Assembly (NCBI RefSeq): GCF_000429865.1
Contig: NZ_KE386977.1
Coordinates: 429,393-493,392 of the forward strand
Reading direction: 5' to 3'
From: Cucumibacter marinus DSM 18995
GTDB lineage: Bacteria; Pseudomonadota; Alphaproteobacteria; Rhizobiales; Devosiaceae
Length of the DNA: 64,000 nucleotides
Below the pieces are notes generated by a model. That model had not been told where the DNA came from and did not search any database. It saw only the letters and a list, made by a program, of their open reading frames with translations. The position numbers were made by a program, and so were the translations under genes. Positions 54,597 to 63,489 of the stretch are shown here, in pieces. The stretch's first letter is position 1; the number at the start of each line of letters is the position of its first letter.

Positions 54597-55799
54597 ATGC
54601 AACTTCCCGCAGGACGTTTCCGGACCCCGGACTTCCTCGTCGGACAAATCAGATCGATCATCGATTTCTACTACCCGGTCTCCATCGATCATCACTATGG
54701 CGGGTTTATCAACCAGTTGCGCGACGACGGAACCGTGTTCGACAGCCGGACCAAGCACCTCGTCGGCACCACCCGATTCATATACAACTATGCCACGGCC
54801 GGCGCACTGCTTGGGGATCAGGACCTGATCAGGGCCGCCCGCCACGGCATCGAGTTTCTCGATCGTGGGCATCGCCAGCCAGATGGCTCCTTCGCCTGGA
54901 TCCTTGACCGGAACACCGTGCGTGACGCGACGCTTCACGCCTATGGCCATGCCTTTGTGGTTCTTGCCGCGGCAGCAGCGCTCAGGGCGGACATTCAGGA
55001 AGCCCGCCCTCTGCTGGAGCAGGCATGGTGCGTGCTCGAGGAGCGCCTGTTCGAGCCCGAACACGGACTGTATGCAGACGAAATACCGGCAGGAAGCGGT
55101 TCGGTTCCCGAACCGTATCGCGGGCAAAATGCCAATATGCATCTTTGCGAGGCGTTTCTGCTCGCGTTCGAGACCACTGGCGATCAGATTTATCTCGATC
55201 GCGCGGCGCTTCTTGCCGAGCGCATCTGCCTCGATCTCGCTGCGCACACCAAGGGCCTGATCTGGGAACACTACCGGTCCGACTGGACACCTGATTTCAT
55301 CTACAACCAGGACAATCCAAAAGATCTGTTCCGTCCCTTCGGCTACCTCCCCGGACATTTCATCGAATGGGCCAAGCTGCTCGTTCTGCTTGATAATCAC
55401 CGGCCCGCCGAATGGCGCCTCGAAAGAGCCGAAGCGCTGTTCGATACCGCAATGGCATCCTGTTGGGATGCGGATAAAGGCGGCATCGCCTATAGCTACA
55501 CGCCCGAGCGCGGTATCCTCGATACCGATCGCTACTACTGGGTGATTGCCGAAGCCATCGCGGCTTCGGCTTTGCTCGCCGGGCGGACCGGCCGGACGCA
55601 CTACTGGGACTGGTACGACCGGCTGTGGAGCTATGCCGAGGAGTTTTTCATCGATGCCGAGTACGGCGGCTGGTACCGGGTGCTTGACCGCGCCGGCAAT
55701 CGCTATTCTGACGAGAAGAGCCCGGCTGCAAAAACCGACTATCACCCGCTGTCCGCGTGCATGACGGCCCTTGATGTGATCGGGCGACAGCGCGGTTAG
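54597..55799 (+). CDS. AGE-family sugar isomerase/epimerase, probable mannose isomerase
   Basis: A 400-residue (alpha/alpha)6-barrel protein of the N-acylglucosamine 2-epimerase family. His182 (NANMHLCEAF), His254 (LPGHFIEWAKLL) and His383 (DYHPLSACM) match the family's catalytic histidines, and Arg60 (TTRFIYNYA) is a conserved substrate ligand. Members include mannose isomerase, cellobiose epimerase and GlcNAc 2-epimerase. After an alpha-mannosidase-like enzyme, mannose to fructose isomerisation is the natural guess. It ends the operon and overlaps the convergent ATPase gene end by 4 bases. Confidence 0.84.
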   Translation: MQLPAGRFRTPDFLVGQIRSIIDFYYPVSIDHHYGGFINQLRDDGTVFDSRTKHLVGTTRFIYNYATAGALLGDQDLIRAARHGIEFLDRGHRQPDGSFAWILDRNTVRDATLHAYGHAFVVLAAAAALRADIQEARPLLEQAWCVLEERLFEPEHGLYADEIPAGSGSVPEPYRGQNANMHLCEAFLLAFETTGDQIYLDRAALLAERICLDLAAHTKGLIWEHYRSDWTPDFIYNQDNPKDLFRPFGYLPGHFIEWAKLLVLLDNHRPAEWRLERAEALFDTAMASCWDADKGGIAYSYTPERGILDTDRYYWVIAEAIAASALLAGRTGRTHYWDWYDRLWSYAEEFFIDAEYGGWYRVLDRAGNRYSDEKSPAAKTDYHPLSACMTALDVIGRQRG

Positions 55800-56854
55800 A
55801 CGCTCAGCCGCTGTCCCGTCTTGCTGTCAAATATATGAATTGCCGAGGGTTCAGGCCGGATACGCAGGAGATCGCCCGGCGCCGCGGCAACGCGCTCGCG
55901 AAAGGCGCCCGTGATTTCCGCACCCCCGAAACTGGCAACGACCTGGGTCTCCGAGCCCGTGGGTTCCACAGTCCTGACCTTCGCACCGACGCCTTCGGGA
56001 TCGAGAAGGAAATGCTCGGGCCTGACGCCGAGGATCACGTCACGCCCGTCCGAATCCTGCGGAGCCGCAGATAGCGGGATCACCACCTCGTCCGCCCCGA
56101 TGAATTCGTTGCCCTTGATCCGTCCCTCGAGCATGTTCATGGAAGGCGACCCGATGAACCCGGCAACGAAGCGATTGGCCGGTCGATCATAGAGCTCGAG
56201 GGGACTGCCCTCCTGTTCGATCACGCCCTTGTTCATGACAACGATCCGGTCCGCCATGGTCATCGCCTCGATCTGGTCATGGGTGACATAGACCGTCGTC
56301 GTACCGAGGCGTTGATGATTGAGCTTGATTTCCGAGCGCATCTGGACACGCAGCTTGGCATCGAGGTTCGACAAGGGCTCGTCAAAGAGAAACACCTCCG
56401 GATTGCGAACGATGGCCCGGCCCATGGCCACGCGCTGCCGCTGGCCGCCCGAAAGCTGCTTGGGGTATCTGTGCAGGTATTCGTCCAGTCCGAGCGTTGC
56501 GGCGACTTCGGCCACCCTGGCTTTCATCACGGACTTTTCGACATTCATCATCTTGAGCGAGAAGCCCATATTCTGCTCAACCGTCATGTGCGGATAGAGC
56601 GCGTAGGACTGAAACACCATGGCGATATCGCGATCCTTGGGCGGCAGGTCGTTGACGACCCGGCCACTGATCTCGATCTCACCGCCCGTGATGTCTTCAA
56701 GTCCGGCAATCATACGCAGCATGGTCGATTTCCCGCATCCGGAAGGACCCACCAGGACAACGAATTCTCCATCCCGGATATCGACCGAAATGCCGTGAAG
56801 CACCGGAACAGCGCCATAGCTCTTGAAAAGGTCCCTGATGTGGACGGCACCCAT
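55796..56854 (-). CDS. ABC transporter ATP-binding protein (UgpC/MalK type), without adjacent permeases
   Basis: A 352-residue ATPase with Walker A GPSGCGKS at 36-43, LSGGQ at 134-138 and Walker B FLFDE, plus a C-terminal TOBE domain. It is last in the operon SMP-30, mutarotase, FMN dehydrogenase, ATPase. It has no permease partners next to it. The permease pair at 61760-63489, 5 kb away on the same strand, lacks an ATPase within view and is its most likely partner; the importer at 18-21 kb is another. Confidence 0.88.
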   Translation of the reverse strand: MGAVHIRDLFKSYGAVPVLHGISVDIRDGEFVVLVGPSGCGKSTMLRMIAGLEDITGGEIEISGRVVNDLPPKDRDIAMVFQSYALYPHMTVEQNMGFSLKMMNVEKSVMKARVAEVAATLGLDEYLHRYPKQLSGGQRQRVAMGRAIVRNPEVFLFDEPLSNLDAKLRVQMRSEIKLNHQRLGTTTVYVTHDQIEAMTMADRIVVMNKGVIEQEGSPLELYDRPANRFVAGFIGSPSMNMLEGRIKGNEFIGADEVVIPLSAAPQDSDGRDVILGVRPEHFLLDPEGVGAKVRTVEPTGSETQVVASFGGAEITGAFRERVAAAPGDLLRIRPEPSAIHIFDSKTGQRLSV

Positions 56855-56877
56855 GTGAATTCACTCCGTTTCTGAAA

Positions 56878-58059
56878 CTATTCGGCAGCCGGCAAGGCTT
56901 GGCGGATTCGGGTTTCGACCTCCCCGAACACCAGATTATGAGGACCGATCTCATCGACCGATACCACGCCGCAAAGGCCCATTGTCTTGTGTAGCCCGTC
57001 GTGGATGATCTCGAGCACGCGGGTCACTCCCTGCTCACCCATCGCACCCAGGCCATACAGCATGCTGCGCCCGACATAGGTACTCTGTGCCCCCAGAGCG
57101 ATGGCCTTGAAAACGTCCTGTCCCGACTGGATGCCGCCATCCACATGCACTTCAACCGATGTGCCGACGGCCGACACCACAGCCGGGAGAGCCGATATTG
57201 AAGACACCGCACCGTCGAGCTGGCGGCCGCCATGATTGGAAACCACGATGGCATCCGCCCCGCATTCGACGGCACGCAAGGCATCTTCCGGGTCAAGAAT
57301 ACCCTTGATGATGAGCTTGCCTTTCCAGCGGTCACGGATCCTTTTCACATCCGACCAGTTCAATGACGGATCGAACTGGCCGTCGGTCCATTTCGCCAGT
57401 GCGCTCACATCGTCGAGGTTGCCGATATGCCCGGCCAGCGTTCCGAAGCTGCGCCGCCGCGTGCCCAGCATGGCCCGGCACCAATAGGGTTTGGTCACCA
57501 GCTCGGCAAGGTTTCGCAATGTTGGTCTCGGCGGCGACGATAATCCGTTTCGAACATCCCTGTGGCGATTGCCCGACAGAGGCAGGTCAAGAGTGACCAC
57601 CAGGACCGGGCATCCGACACTCGCCGCGCGGTCCATCAGCCCGTCGACAAACTCGCGGTCCCGCATCACATAGAGCTGGAACCAGAACGGTTCCTCGACA
57701 TTGTCGGCGAGGTCCTCGAGCCCGCAGATTGCAACGGTCGACAGGGTATAAGGTATGCCGAACTTCTGAGCCGCCCGTGCCGCCAGGATCTCGCCATCGG
57801 CATGCACCATGCCAGTCAGGCCGGCCGGCGCGATCGCCACCGGCATACGAATGTCGTTCCCCAGCATCCGGGCGGCCGTGCTGCGTTCGGAGACATCGAT
57901 CGCAACCCGCTGGCGCAGATGCAATTGTCCGAAATCGGCGCTGTTTTCCCAGCGCGTCTTCTCGGACCACGAGCCGCCATCCACGTAGTCGAAAAACATA
58001 CGGGGCACACGCCGTCTGGCCATTCGCCTCAGTTCTTCGACGCTTGTTACAGCTCGCAT
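56878..58059 (-). CDS. FMN-dependent alpha-hydroxyacid dehydrogenase/oxidase
   Basis: A TIM-barrel flavoenzyme of the lactate/glycolate/mandelate family. A substrate Tyr lies in MFFDYVDGGSW near the N-terminus. Others are QLYVMRD, TLDLP, the catalytic SNHGGRQLDG loop (His and Arg) and HVDGGIQSGQDV, with GRSMLYGLGA at the flavin phosphate site. It oxidises an L-2-hydroxy acid to the keto acid. Start ATG 58059 (393 residues) has GGAAAG upstream; an ATG at 58113, immediately after the mutarotase stop, would add 18 residues by coupled translation. Placed after lactonase and mutarotase genes, it probably oxidises an aldonate or a short hydroxy acid product. Confidence 0.83.
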   Translation of the reverse strand: MRAVTSVEELRRMARRRVPRMFFDYVDGGSWSEKTRWENSADFGQLHLRQRVAIDVSERSTAARMLGNDIRMPVAIAPAGLTGMVHADGEILAARAAQKFGIPYTLSTVAICGLEDLADNVEEPFWFQLYVMRDREFVDGLMDRAASVGCPVLVVTLDLPLSGNRHRDVRNGLSSPPRPTLRNLAELVTKPYWCRAMLGTRRRSFGTLAGHIGNLDDVSALAKWTDGQFDPSLNWSDVKRIRDRWKGKLIIKGILDPEDALRAVECGADAIVVSNHGGRQLDGAVSSISALPAVVSAVGTSVEVHVDGGIQSGQDVFKAIALGAQSTYVGRSMLYGLGAMGEQGVTRVLEIIHDGLHKTMGLCGVVSVDEIGPHNLVFGEVETRIRQALPAAE

Positions 58060-58113
58060 TTTGGATCGCTTTCCGATAGGCGCATGATCGCTGATCCGGC
58101 CCGTTGCAGACAT

Positions 58114-59136
58114 TCAATCGGGAAATACATCGATGGTGTATCCGGTGGTCCACTCCTCGCCCGCCTCAAATCTGTGCGTGGTGGAGATGCCCTGCCTGCG
58201 CAGAGGATTGTCGGGGTTCTGTGAGACATCCGTCCCCAGATCGAAAGCGGAGACCACGGGTTCTATTCCGATGGCCCTGAATCGGCCGTTCCATGGATAG
58301 GCCGTCCGGCCGTGGTTCGAGATCCACAACATGCATGCCGGAAAGGCGGTAGCATCCCATTGCAGGCGGATCGCATAGCCTTCCTGCGGGAACCGCAGCG
58401 TTGCCACGCCCTCATGACCGGTAACCAGAACCAGTTCCTCGGTATCGAATGCCAGGGGAAGGCGCGTCAGATCGGCGGTGGTGCCATCCTTCATCGGCAC
58501 GCCATCGAGGGGCACAGACTTCTGATCGATCGCAAAGCGGGAGATCCCGGGCTCCGCATCGACAGGATATGTCCGCACCCGGGGAGATCCTGCGAATTCG
58601 AGCGAGGCCGCGCCGGGCGTTTCCGGGAGATGAAAGACCGGATGAATGCCGAGTGGCAGCTCCACAGCCCGGCGCGTCTCGACACCAAATTCGAAGGCGA
58701 GGCGGCTTCGGCCCTCAACGCCTCGGATGGTTCGGGTCACACGGCGAACGGGATGATCTTCAGGGTAATCGAGCACCATCTCGGCCGCACCCTCTTCAGC
58801 AGAAGTGAGTGTCCAGTCAGCATTTGAGGAATAGCCGTGGAAATGATCGCCGTATCCGCGGGTTACTGCCGGCCCGTCCAGCCAGTCTGCAGGCAGGCTC
58901 GCCAAGGGCTCGGGCATTCCGAACGGAACGCCGATCCATTCGCCACGAAGCTTCTGCAATAGCCGGGGCAAGGCGTCATAGTCCGGGCCCTCGTCATCCG
59001 ACCAGGGGGCGATGGCGAAGGGCTGAACGCTGCGGCCGCCCTCTAGCTCGAACTCGACCGGACCGATCATCCCGCCGGCGGGCACGATCTGCGCCCTGCC
59101 GCGATCCCATGAGAAATGCCAACTCATGTCCGACAT
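58114..59136 (-). CDS. Aldose-1-epimerase (mutarotase)-like protein 2
   Basis: A 340-residue galactose-mutarotase-fold protein, paralogous to the one at 48498. Shared points are PAGGMIGPVEFELEGGRSV, the HGYSSNADW motif and WISNHGRTAYPWNGRFRAIG. The ATG at 59136 overlaps the lactonase stop (TGATG), so the two are coupled. It should equilibrate the anomers of the sugar whose oxidised lactone the SMP-30 partner hydrolyses. It may be specific for an unusual sugar. Confidence 0.76.
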   Translation of the reverse strand: MSDMSWHFSWDRGRAQIVPAGGMIGPVEFELEGGRSVQPFAIAPWSDDEGPDYDALPRLLQKLRGEWIGVPFGMPEPLASLPADWLDGPAVTRGYGDHFHGYSSNADWTLTSAEEGAAEMVLDYPEDHPVRRVTRTIRGVEGRSRLAFEFGVETRRAVELPLGIHPVFHLPETPGAASLEFAGSPRVRTYPVDAEPGISRFAIDQKSVPLDGVPMKDGTTADLTRLPLAFDTEELVLVTGHEGVATLRFPQEGYAIRLQWDATAFPACMLWISNHGRTAYPWNGRFRAIGIEPVVSAFDLGTDVSQNPDNPLRRQGISTTHRFEAGEEWTTGYTIDVFPD

Positions 59137-60047
59137 CAGCTGGCATCCGTCTTGACGCCGAACAGGTTCGGTCTCTGTCCGCTGCATCCGGCCGGCGCCA
59201 GGAACAGGCCGCCTGCCCTCGGGCTCTTGATGTAATCCTGGCTGGTGAACCCGACCGTCGCGGAGGTGATCGCCAATTGATCAAGCGATTCACCACAAAA
59301 GGTGGCGCTCGACGGACGCCGCACCGGCATGGGATAGCGATCGAGTTCTTCGCCTTCGGGCGACAGGCGGATCAGCGACCAGCCATCCCACATGGCGCAC
59401 CAGATATTGCCTTCGGCGTCGACCGACATCCCGTCCGGCATTCCCTTGCCCGGCGGAGAGGTGTAGATCGTGCGCTGGTTGGTCGGAATTCCCTGGGACA
59501 GGTCGAAGTCGAACGCTTGAGTAGTGCCGGCCGCGGAATCGTTGACATACATTGTCTTCTTATCCAGCGACCAGCCGATGCCGTTCGGCAATTGGAACTT
59601 GCCGAATTCGGTCACTGTTCCGTCCGGATCGATACGATGCAGCAACCCTCCGGTGAATTCTGAAGGGGCAAAATAGTCATCGTGCATGGTGCCCATCCAC
59701 AGGCGCCCCATGGCATCAACCTCACCATCGTTAAAGCGATGTTTCGGTATGTGCCTGACGACACACAAGACCGAGGTGTCGCCGCTCTCAAGGTCCAGCC
59801 GGTAGACGGTGAGACCCGCAGCCACGAGAATCCGTCCCGGATCCGCCGTCAATGCAACCGCACCGACGCGCTCGTCGAAAACCCATTGTCCGGTCTGCTC
59901 GCCACTGGCCAGATGATGCCTGAAAACATAGCCGCGGCGGATATCGACCCAGAACAGATTGCCGGTCCGCCAGTCCCATACAGGGCCCTCCCCAAGCGTG
60001 GCATTCGCCTGCTGAATGCATTCGAGGTGCGCAGCCGAAAGCCCCAT
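59136..60047 (-). CDS. SMP-30/gluconolactonase-family lactonase 2
   Basis: A 303-residue six-bladed propeller with metal ligand Glu20 (LGEGPVWD), then RFNDGEVDAMGRLWMGTM, LPNGIGWSLD and MPDGMSVDAEGNIW. It hydrolyses a sugar lactone. Start ATG 60047 follows CGGAGAG; a TTG at 60071 would add eight residues. It leads the minus-strand operon opposite the SDR-GntR pair. The SDR at 60215 is the probable source of its lactone. Together the two divergent units encode dehydrogenase, lactonase and mutarotase. Confidence 0.86.
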   Translation of the reverse strand: MGLSAAHLECIQQANATLGEGPVWDWRTGNLFWVDIRRGYVFRHHLASGEQTGQWVFDERVGAVALTADPGRILVAAGLTVYRLDLESGDTSVLCVVRHIPKHRFNDGEVDAMGRLWMGTMHDDYFAPSEFTGGLLHRIDPDGTVTEFGKFQLPNGIGWSLDKKTMYVNDSAAGTTQAFDFDLSQGIPTNQRTIYTSPPGKGMPDGMSVDAEGNIWCAMWDGWSLIRLSPEGEELDRYPMPVRRPSSATFCGESLDQLAITSATVGFTSQDYIKSPRAGGLFLAPAGCSGQRPNLFGVKTDAS

Positions 60048-60084
60048 TCGTCTCTCCGAACCATTGGTCAACTTGTCAGGTCAC

Positions 60085-60098
60085 CTAACCTATGTTAG
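60085..60098. promoter_or_regulatory. Candidate GntR operator in divergent promoter
   Basis: CTAACCTATGTTAG, palindromic at six of seven pairs. It sits between the lactonase (start 60047) and the SDR (start 60215). The GntR gene at 61043 is the likely owner. The sequence is unlike the CTAssAT sites of region 3. Confidence 0.6.
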
Positions 60099-60214
60099 CA
60101 AAGTTTGGGTGTCAACAAACGTGAATCCCGGAATTCGGGCTTCCTTTAAGGAGCTCAATGGCCTAGTCGACTGACAACTGGCCGCGGAGATGCGCAGATG
60201 ATCGAGGAAAAGGC

Positions 60215-60994
60215 ATGAGTGAAGATTTCGAAGGGAAGACCGCCGTCGTAACGGGCAGCAGCGGCATCGGCCTCGGATGCGCTCTCAGACTGGCCGACCT
60301 GGGCGCCAAGGTCTATCTTTGCGGTATCAGCGCCGAATACAACGAGGCTGCCCGCCAAAGTGCCGCGGGCATGTCTCTGGAAGTCGTGGAGGCAGATGTC
60401 TCGGACGAAGCGCAGGTCAAGGCACTCGCCGACAGGGTTGCGCGTGAGCGCGGCGACCTGAATACCCTGGTCAACGCGGCGGCGATCCAGCCCTACGGCA
60501 CGATCGAGACCACGGCGCCTGCGGATTGGGACCAAGTGATCAAGACAAATCTGCGATCCTGCTACCTCACAGCCCACCTGCTTTACCCGCTGATGAAGGG
60601 GCGCCGGGACGCCAGCATCATTCACCTTGCATCCGTTCAGGGCCATGCCAACCAGCGAAACGTCCTGGCCTATGCAACCACCAAGGGGGCCATTCACGCC
60701 CTGACAAGGGCCATGGCCGTTGACTGCGCTGCGGACGGGGTGCGGGTGAACTCGGTGTCGCCCGGTTCGATCCGGACGCCGCTTCTGGAGTTCGCGGCTC
60801 AGGAGTTGACGCCTCCGGGTGGATCGATAGAAGAAACCCTCAAGGGGTTTGGTGCCGCCCATCCGGTTGGCCGCGTGGGCACGGTCGAGGAAGTGGCTGA
60901 CCTTGTCGCATATCTGGCCGGCGGCAGTGCCGGCTTCTGCACGGGAAGCGACTTCGCCATCGATGGCGGGCTTCGCGCGCAGTTGGGGGTCTGA
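60215..60994 (+). CDS. SDR-family sugar dehydrogenase
   Basis: A 259-residue classical SDR. TGSSGIGLG begins at about residue 13, with NAAA in place of the usual NNAG. Catalytic Ser140, Tyr153 and Lys157 are present. The ASVQGHANQRNVLAYATTKG region is shared with the SDR at 35404. It probably oxidises an aldose to its lactone for the divergent SMP-30 enzyme. GAGGAAAAGGC precedes ATG 60215. The GntR gene follows after 48 bp. Confidence 0.85.
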   Translation: MSEDFEGKTAVVTGSSGIGLGCALRLADLGAKVYLCGISAEYNEAARQSAAGMSLEVVEADVSDEAQVKALADRVARERGDLNTLVNAAAIQPYGTIETTAPADWDQVIKTNLRSCYLTAHLLYPLMKGRRDASIIHLASVQGHANQRNVLAYATTKGAIHALTRAMAVDCAADGVRVNSVSPGSIRTPLLEFAAQELTPPGGSIEETLKGFGAAHPVGRVGTVEEVADLVAYLAGGSAGFCTGSDFAIDGGLRAQLGV

Positions 60995-61042
60995 GGATCG
61001 TGGGCAATCGTGAGGGGCTTTGTCCCCGGGGGAAGGCGTGAC

Positions 61043-61744
61043 ATGGCAACTGTCGGCACATCCAAGTTCAACCGCCAGGGCTTGCCCTCGCAAATAGCCG
61101 GCTTCGTCCGGAGCCAGATCGTCAAGGGCGAGCTCAAGCCCGGCGACAGACTTCCAACAGAACGTGAGATGGCTGGCGACCATGGGGTGAGCCGGGCTGT
61201 GATCCGTGAGGCCGTGGCAAAACTGATCCATGAGGGCCTGGTAATCTCGCGCCAGGGCGTGGGGGCCTTCGTCGCTTCGCCGGACAATGCCACTGCCCTG
61301 GTGCTCGATCCGCAGAGCTTTGCCCAGCCGGAGGACTTCCAACAGCTTTACGAATTGCGCCTGGTACTCGAGTCGGGCGCGGCCGGCCTCGCCGCCCGCA
61401 ATTGCGACGCCAACGATCTGGCCGCGATCGATGCGACCATCGAGGAGATGTCCCGGGTCGAAGGTTCGCATGAGACCTATGTGAAGCACGATATCGCGTT
61501 CCATCGCGCGATCGCTGCGGCGACGAAAAACCCGTTCGTGTCCCTGTTCATCTCCTTCGTGGACATGAAGCTTCAGGAGAGCATCTTCGTGGCTCTGCGC
61601 AAGCTCGACTTCGAAACCACGACGGAAATCTCCATTCGCGAACACAAGGCGATTGCCAAGGCGATTGGCGCCCGCGACCCCGAGGCCGCCGCTTTCGCCA
61701 TGACATCCCATCTCCAGAATTCCTCCCGGCGTCTCGGGCTCTAG
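61043..61744 (+). CDS. GntR-family regulator, FadR/FCD type (3)
   Basis: A 233-residue regulator. The HTH at about 10-75 (LPTEREMAGDHGVSRAVIRE) is followed by an FCD domain at about 95-225 (HDIAFHRAIAAATKN and EHKAIAKAIGARD around metal-site positions). Start ATG 61043 has GGAAGG upstream; a GTG at 61010 would extend it without family support. It lies downstream of the SDR, so it is likely to regulate both itself and the divergent lactonase operon through the CTAAC/GTTAG site. Confidence 0.86.
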   Translation: MATVGTSKFNRQGLPSQIAGFVRSQIVKGELKPGDRLPTEREMAGDHGVSRAVIREAVAKLIHEGLVISRQGVGAFVASPDNATALVLDPQSFAQPEDFQQLYELRLVLESGAAGLAARNCDANDLAAIDATIEEMSRVEGSHETYVKHDIAFHRAIAAATKNPFVSLFISFVDMKLQESIFVALRKLDFETTTEISIREHKAIAKAIGARDPEAAAFAMTSHLQNSSRRLGL

Positions 61745-61759
61745 GCTCTCAGTGCGGTT

Positions 61760-62602
61760 TCAGCTCTTGATGGCGCCAGCCGTCATCCCGGAAATGAACT
61801 GGCGTTGCAGCAGCAGGAACAGGGCGACCGGCACCAGGCTGACCAGAACCGAGCCTGCCGCAAGCCCGGTGAAATCGAAGAAGTGTTCTGTCTGGAGCTG
61901 ACGCAGCCCCTGATTGACCACGCCGATGCCATCGATCCGCATCATGGTTTGCGCAACGATGAATTCGTGGAAGACCGCGACGATTGTCAGCACGGTCACC
62001 GCGCCCACGCCCGGCAGGGCAATCGGCAAAACGATCCGCCACAGGATTCCGAAACGCGAGCAGCCATCGATTAACGCGGCCTCCTCGATTTCGGCGGGCA
62101 ACGCCATGATGTAGGCGCGCATCAACCACACGGCGAGCGGCAGCGAGGATGCCGAGTAGACAATCACCAGGGTCACCGGATTGTTGATCATCCTCAGCGC
62201 GCTGAAGAGTTGATAGATCGCGACCAGGTTCACAAGCCCGGGTATCGTGAGCGAGAACATGAACAGGAACAGAAAACTGCCCCGCCCGGGAAACCGGAAG
62301 CGGGCGAGCGCATAGCCCGTCACATAGCCGAGAGGCACCACGATCGCACATGTCGCCAGCGCGATGATCGTGTTGCTGATCGTGTAGGACAGCAGCGAAC
62401 CCTGCGTGATCGCCCGCTCGAAATTCTCGAGCGTGAACTGCGACACCTCGATGGTGCCGGAGAAAACCAGCTGTTCCGGCTGCAGTGCCTTCAGCACGAT
62501 CCAGACCATGGGCAGGAGAAACACAACGATCACCGCCACCCAGGTGAACACAGTCGCCCAGTCGATGCGCATGGCGCGTTTGCGAACGGTCATGGCGGTC
62601 AC
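61760..62602 (-). CDS. Sugar-type ABC transporter permease (MalG-like)
   Basis: A 280-residue inner-membrane permease. The first helix is at about 15-35; the EAA loop reads EEAALIDGCSRFGILWRIVL, and the C-terminus QRQFISGMTAGAIKS is typical. The GTG start at 62602 overlaps the preceding permease stop (GTGA), with GGGGAG upstream. It is 15 bp from the convergent GntR stop. No ATPase or binding protein is adjacent within the window. Confidence 0.87.
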   Translation of the reverse strand: MTAMTVRKRAMRIDWATVFTWVAVIVVFLLPMVWIVLKALQPEQLVFSGTIEVSQFTLENFERAITQGSLLSYTISNTIIALATCAIVVPLGYVTGYALARFRFPGRGSFLFLFMFSLTIPGLVNLVAIYQLFSALRMINNPVTLVIVYSASSLPLAVWLMRAYIMALPAEIEEAALIDGCSRFGILWRIVLPIALPGVGAVTVLTIVAVFHEFIVAQTMMRIDGIGVVNQGLRQLQTEHFFDFTGLAAGSVLVSLVPVALFLLLQRQFISGMTAGAIKS

Positions 62603-63489
62603 TGGCTTGCTCCCCGGCTACGCTGCAGCAGAATGAAGAACCCCATCGCGATCACATTGACGACAGACATCAGGATTGCGATCGATGAGCCGTAGCCGAT
62701 GTGAAAATACTGGAAGGAATGCTTGTACATATAAAGGGCGGTCGTGGTCGTGGCATCGATCGGCCCGCCCTCGGTGAAGGCGATGATGATGGTGACCAGG
62801 TTGAAGTTGCCGATCATGAGCAGGATCGCGACCACCAGAAGGGTCGGGCTGACCAGCGGAAAGGTGATCAGCCAGGTCTGGCGCCAGCCGCTTGCGCCGT
62901 CCACCCTGGCGGCTTCGTACAGCGATTCATCGATCGACTGCAGGCTGGCCAAGACCATGACCATGGCGAAGCCGACGCTGCGCCAGGTCTCGACACAGAT
63001 GAGCGAGATCATGGCCCCCGTCGCCGACCGCAGCGGCCCGCCCAGAACGGCCCCGAGCGGCGCGTCCGGCATCAGCAGGATCATCCAGAAGACCCCGGTT
63101 GCAAGTTCACTGATCACCCAGGGCACGATGACGAGAGCCCGGACGAATCCTTGCCCGCGGAACTTGCGGTTCAATCCGACTGCGATCAGGAAGCCGGAGA
63201 ACGTGGACAGCGCGACGACGCTGGTTACAAAGATGCCCGACCGGATGAACGCTCCGATGAGATCGGAATCCTGGAAGGCACGGACATAATTGCCCAGCCC
63301 GATAAAGGAGGTGACACGGCGCCCGATATCCCAGTCGGTGAGACTGGCAACACCGGTGAAAACGAGACTGAGAACTGTGAACGCGCCGACCAGCAGAACC
63401 GCCGGCGCGATCAGCAGAAACGGGAACAGGTCCGTGCGCCGCTTTCTCGGTTTGATGGCCGGTGTGACCGTGCCGACTGCGATAGCCAT
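62599..63489 (-). CDS. Sugar-type ABC transporter permease (MalF-like)
   Basis: A 296-residue inner-membrane permease. A basic N-terminus (KPRKRRTDL) precedes the first helix (about 22-45); the EAA loop is LYEAARVDGASGWRQTWLIT. It overlaps the upstream truncated gene by one base (TAATG), so it is cotranscribed with it. It forms the channel with the gene at 61760. Confidence 0.87.
   Translation of the reverse strand: MAIAVGTVTPAIKPRKRRTDLFPFLLIAPAVLLVGAFTVLSLVFTGVASLTDWDIGRRVTSFIGLGNYVRAFQDSDLIGAFIRSGIFVTSVVALSTFSGFLIAVGLNRKFRGQGFVRALVIVPWVISELATGVFWMILLMPDAPLGAVLGGPLRSATGAMISLICVETWRSVGFAMVMVLASLQSIDESLYEAARVDGASGWRQTWLITFPLVSPTLLVVAILLMIGNFNLVTIIIAFTEGGPIDATTTTALYMYKHSFQYFHIGYGSSIAILMSVVNVIAMGFFILLQRSRGASQ

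Noticed and set aside
60155-61711. A 518-residue minus-strand open frame at the SDR-GntR pair
   Set aside because: It would span two well-supported plus-strand genes and has no recognisable motif.
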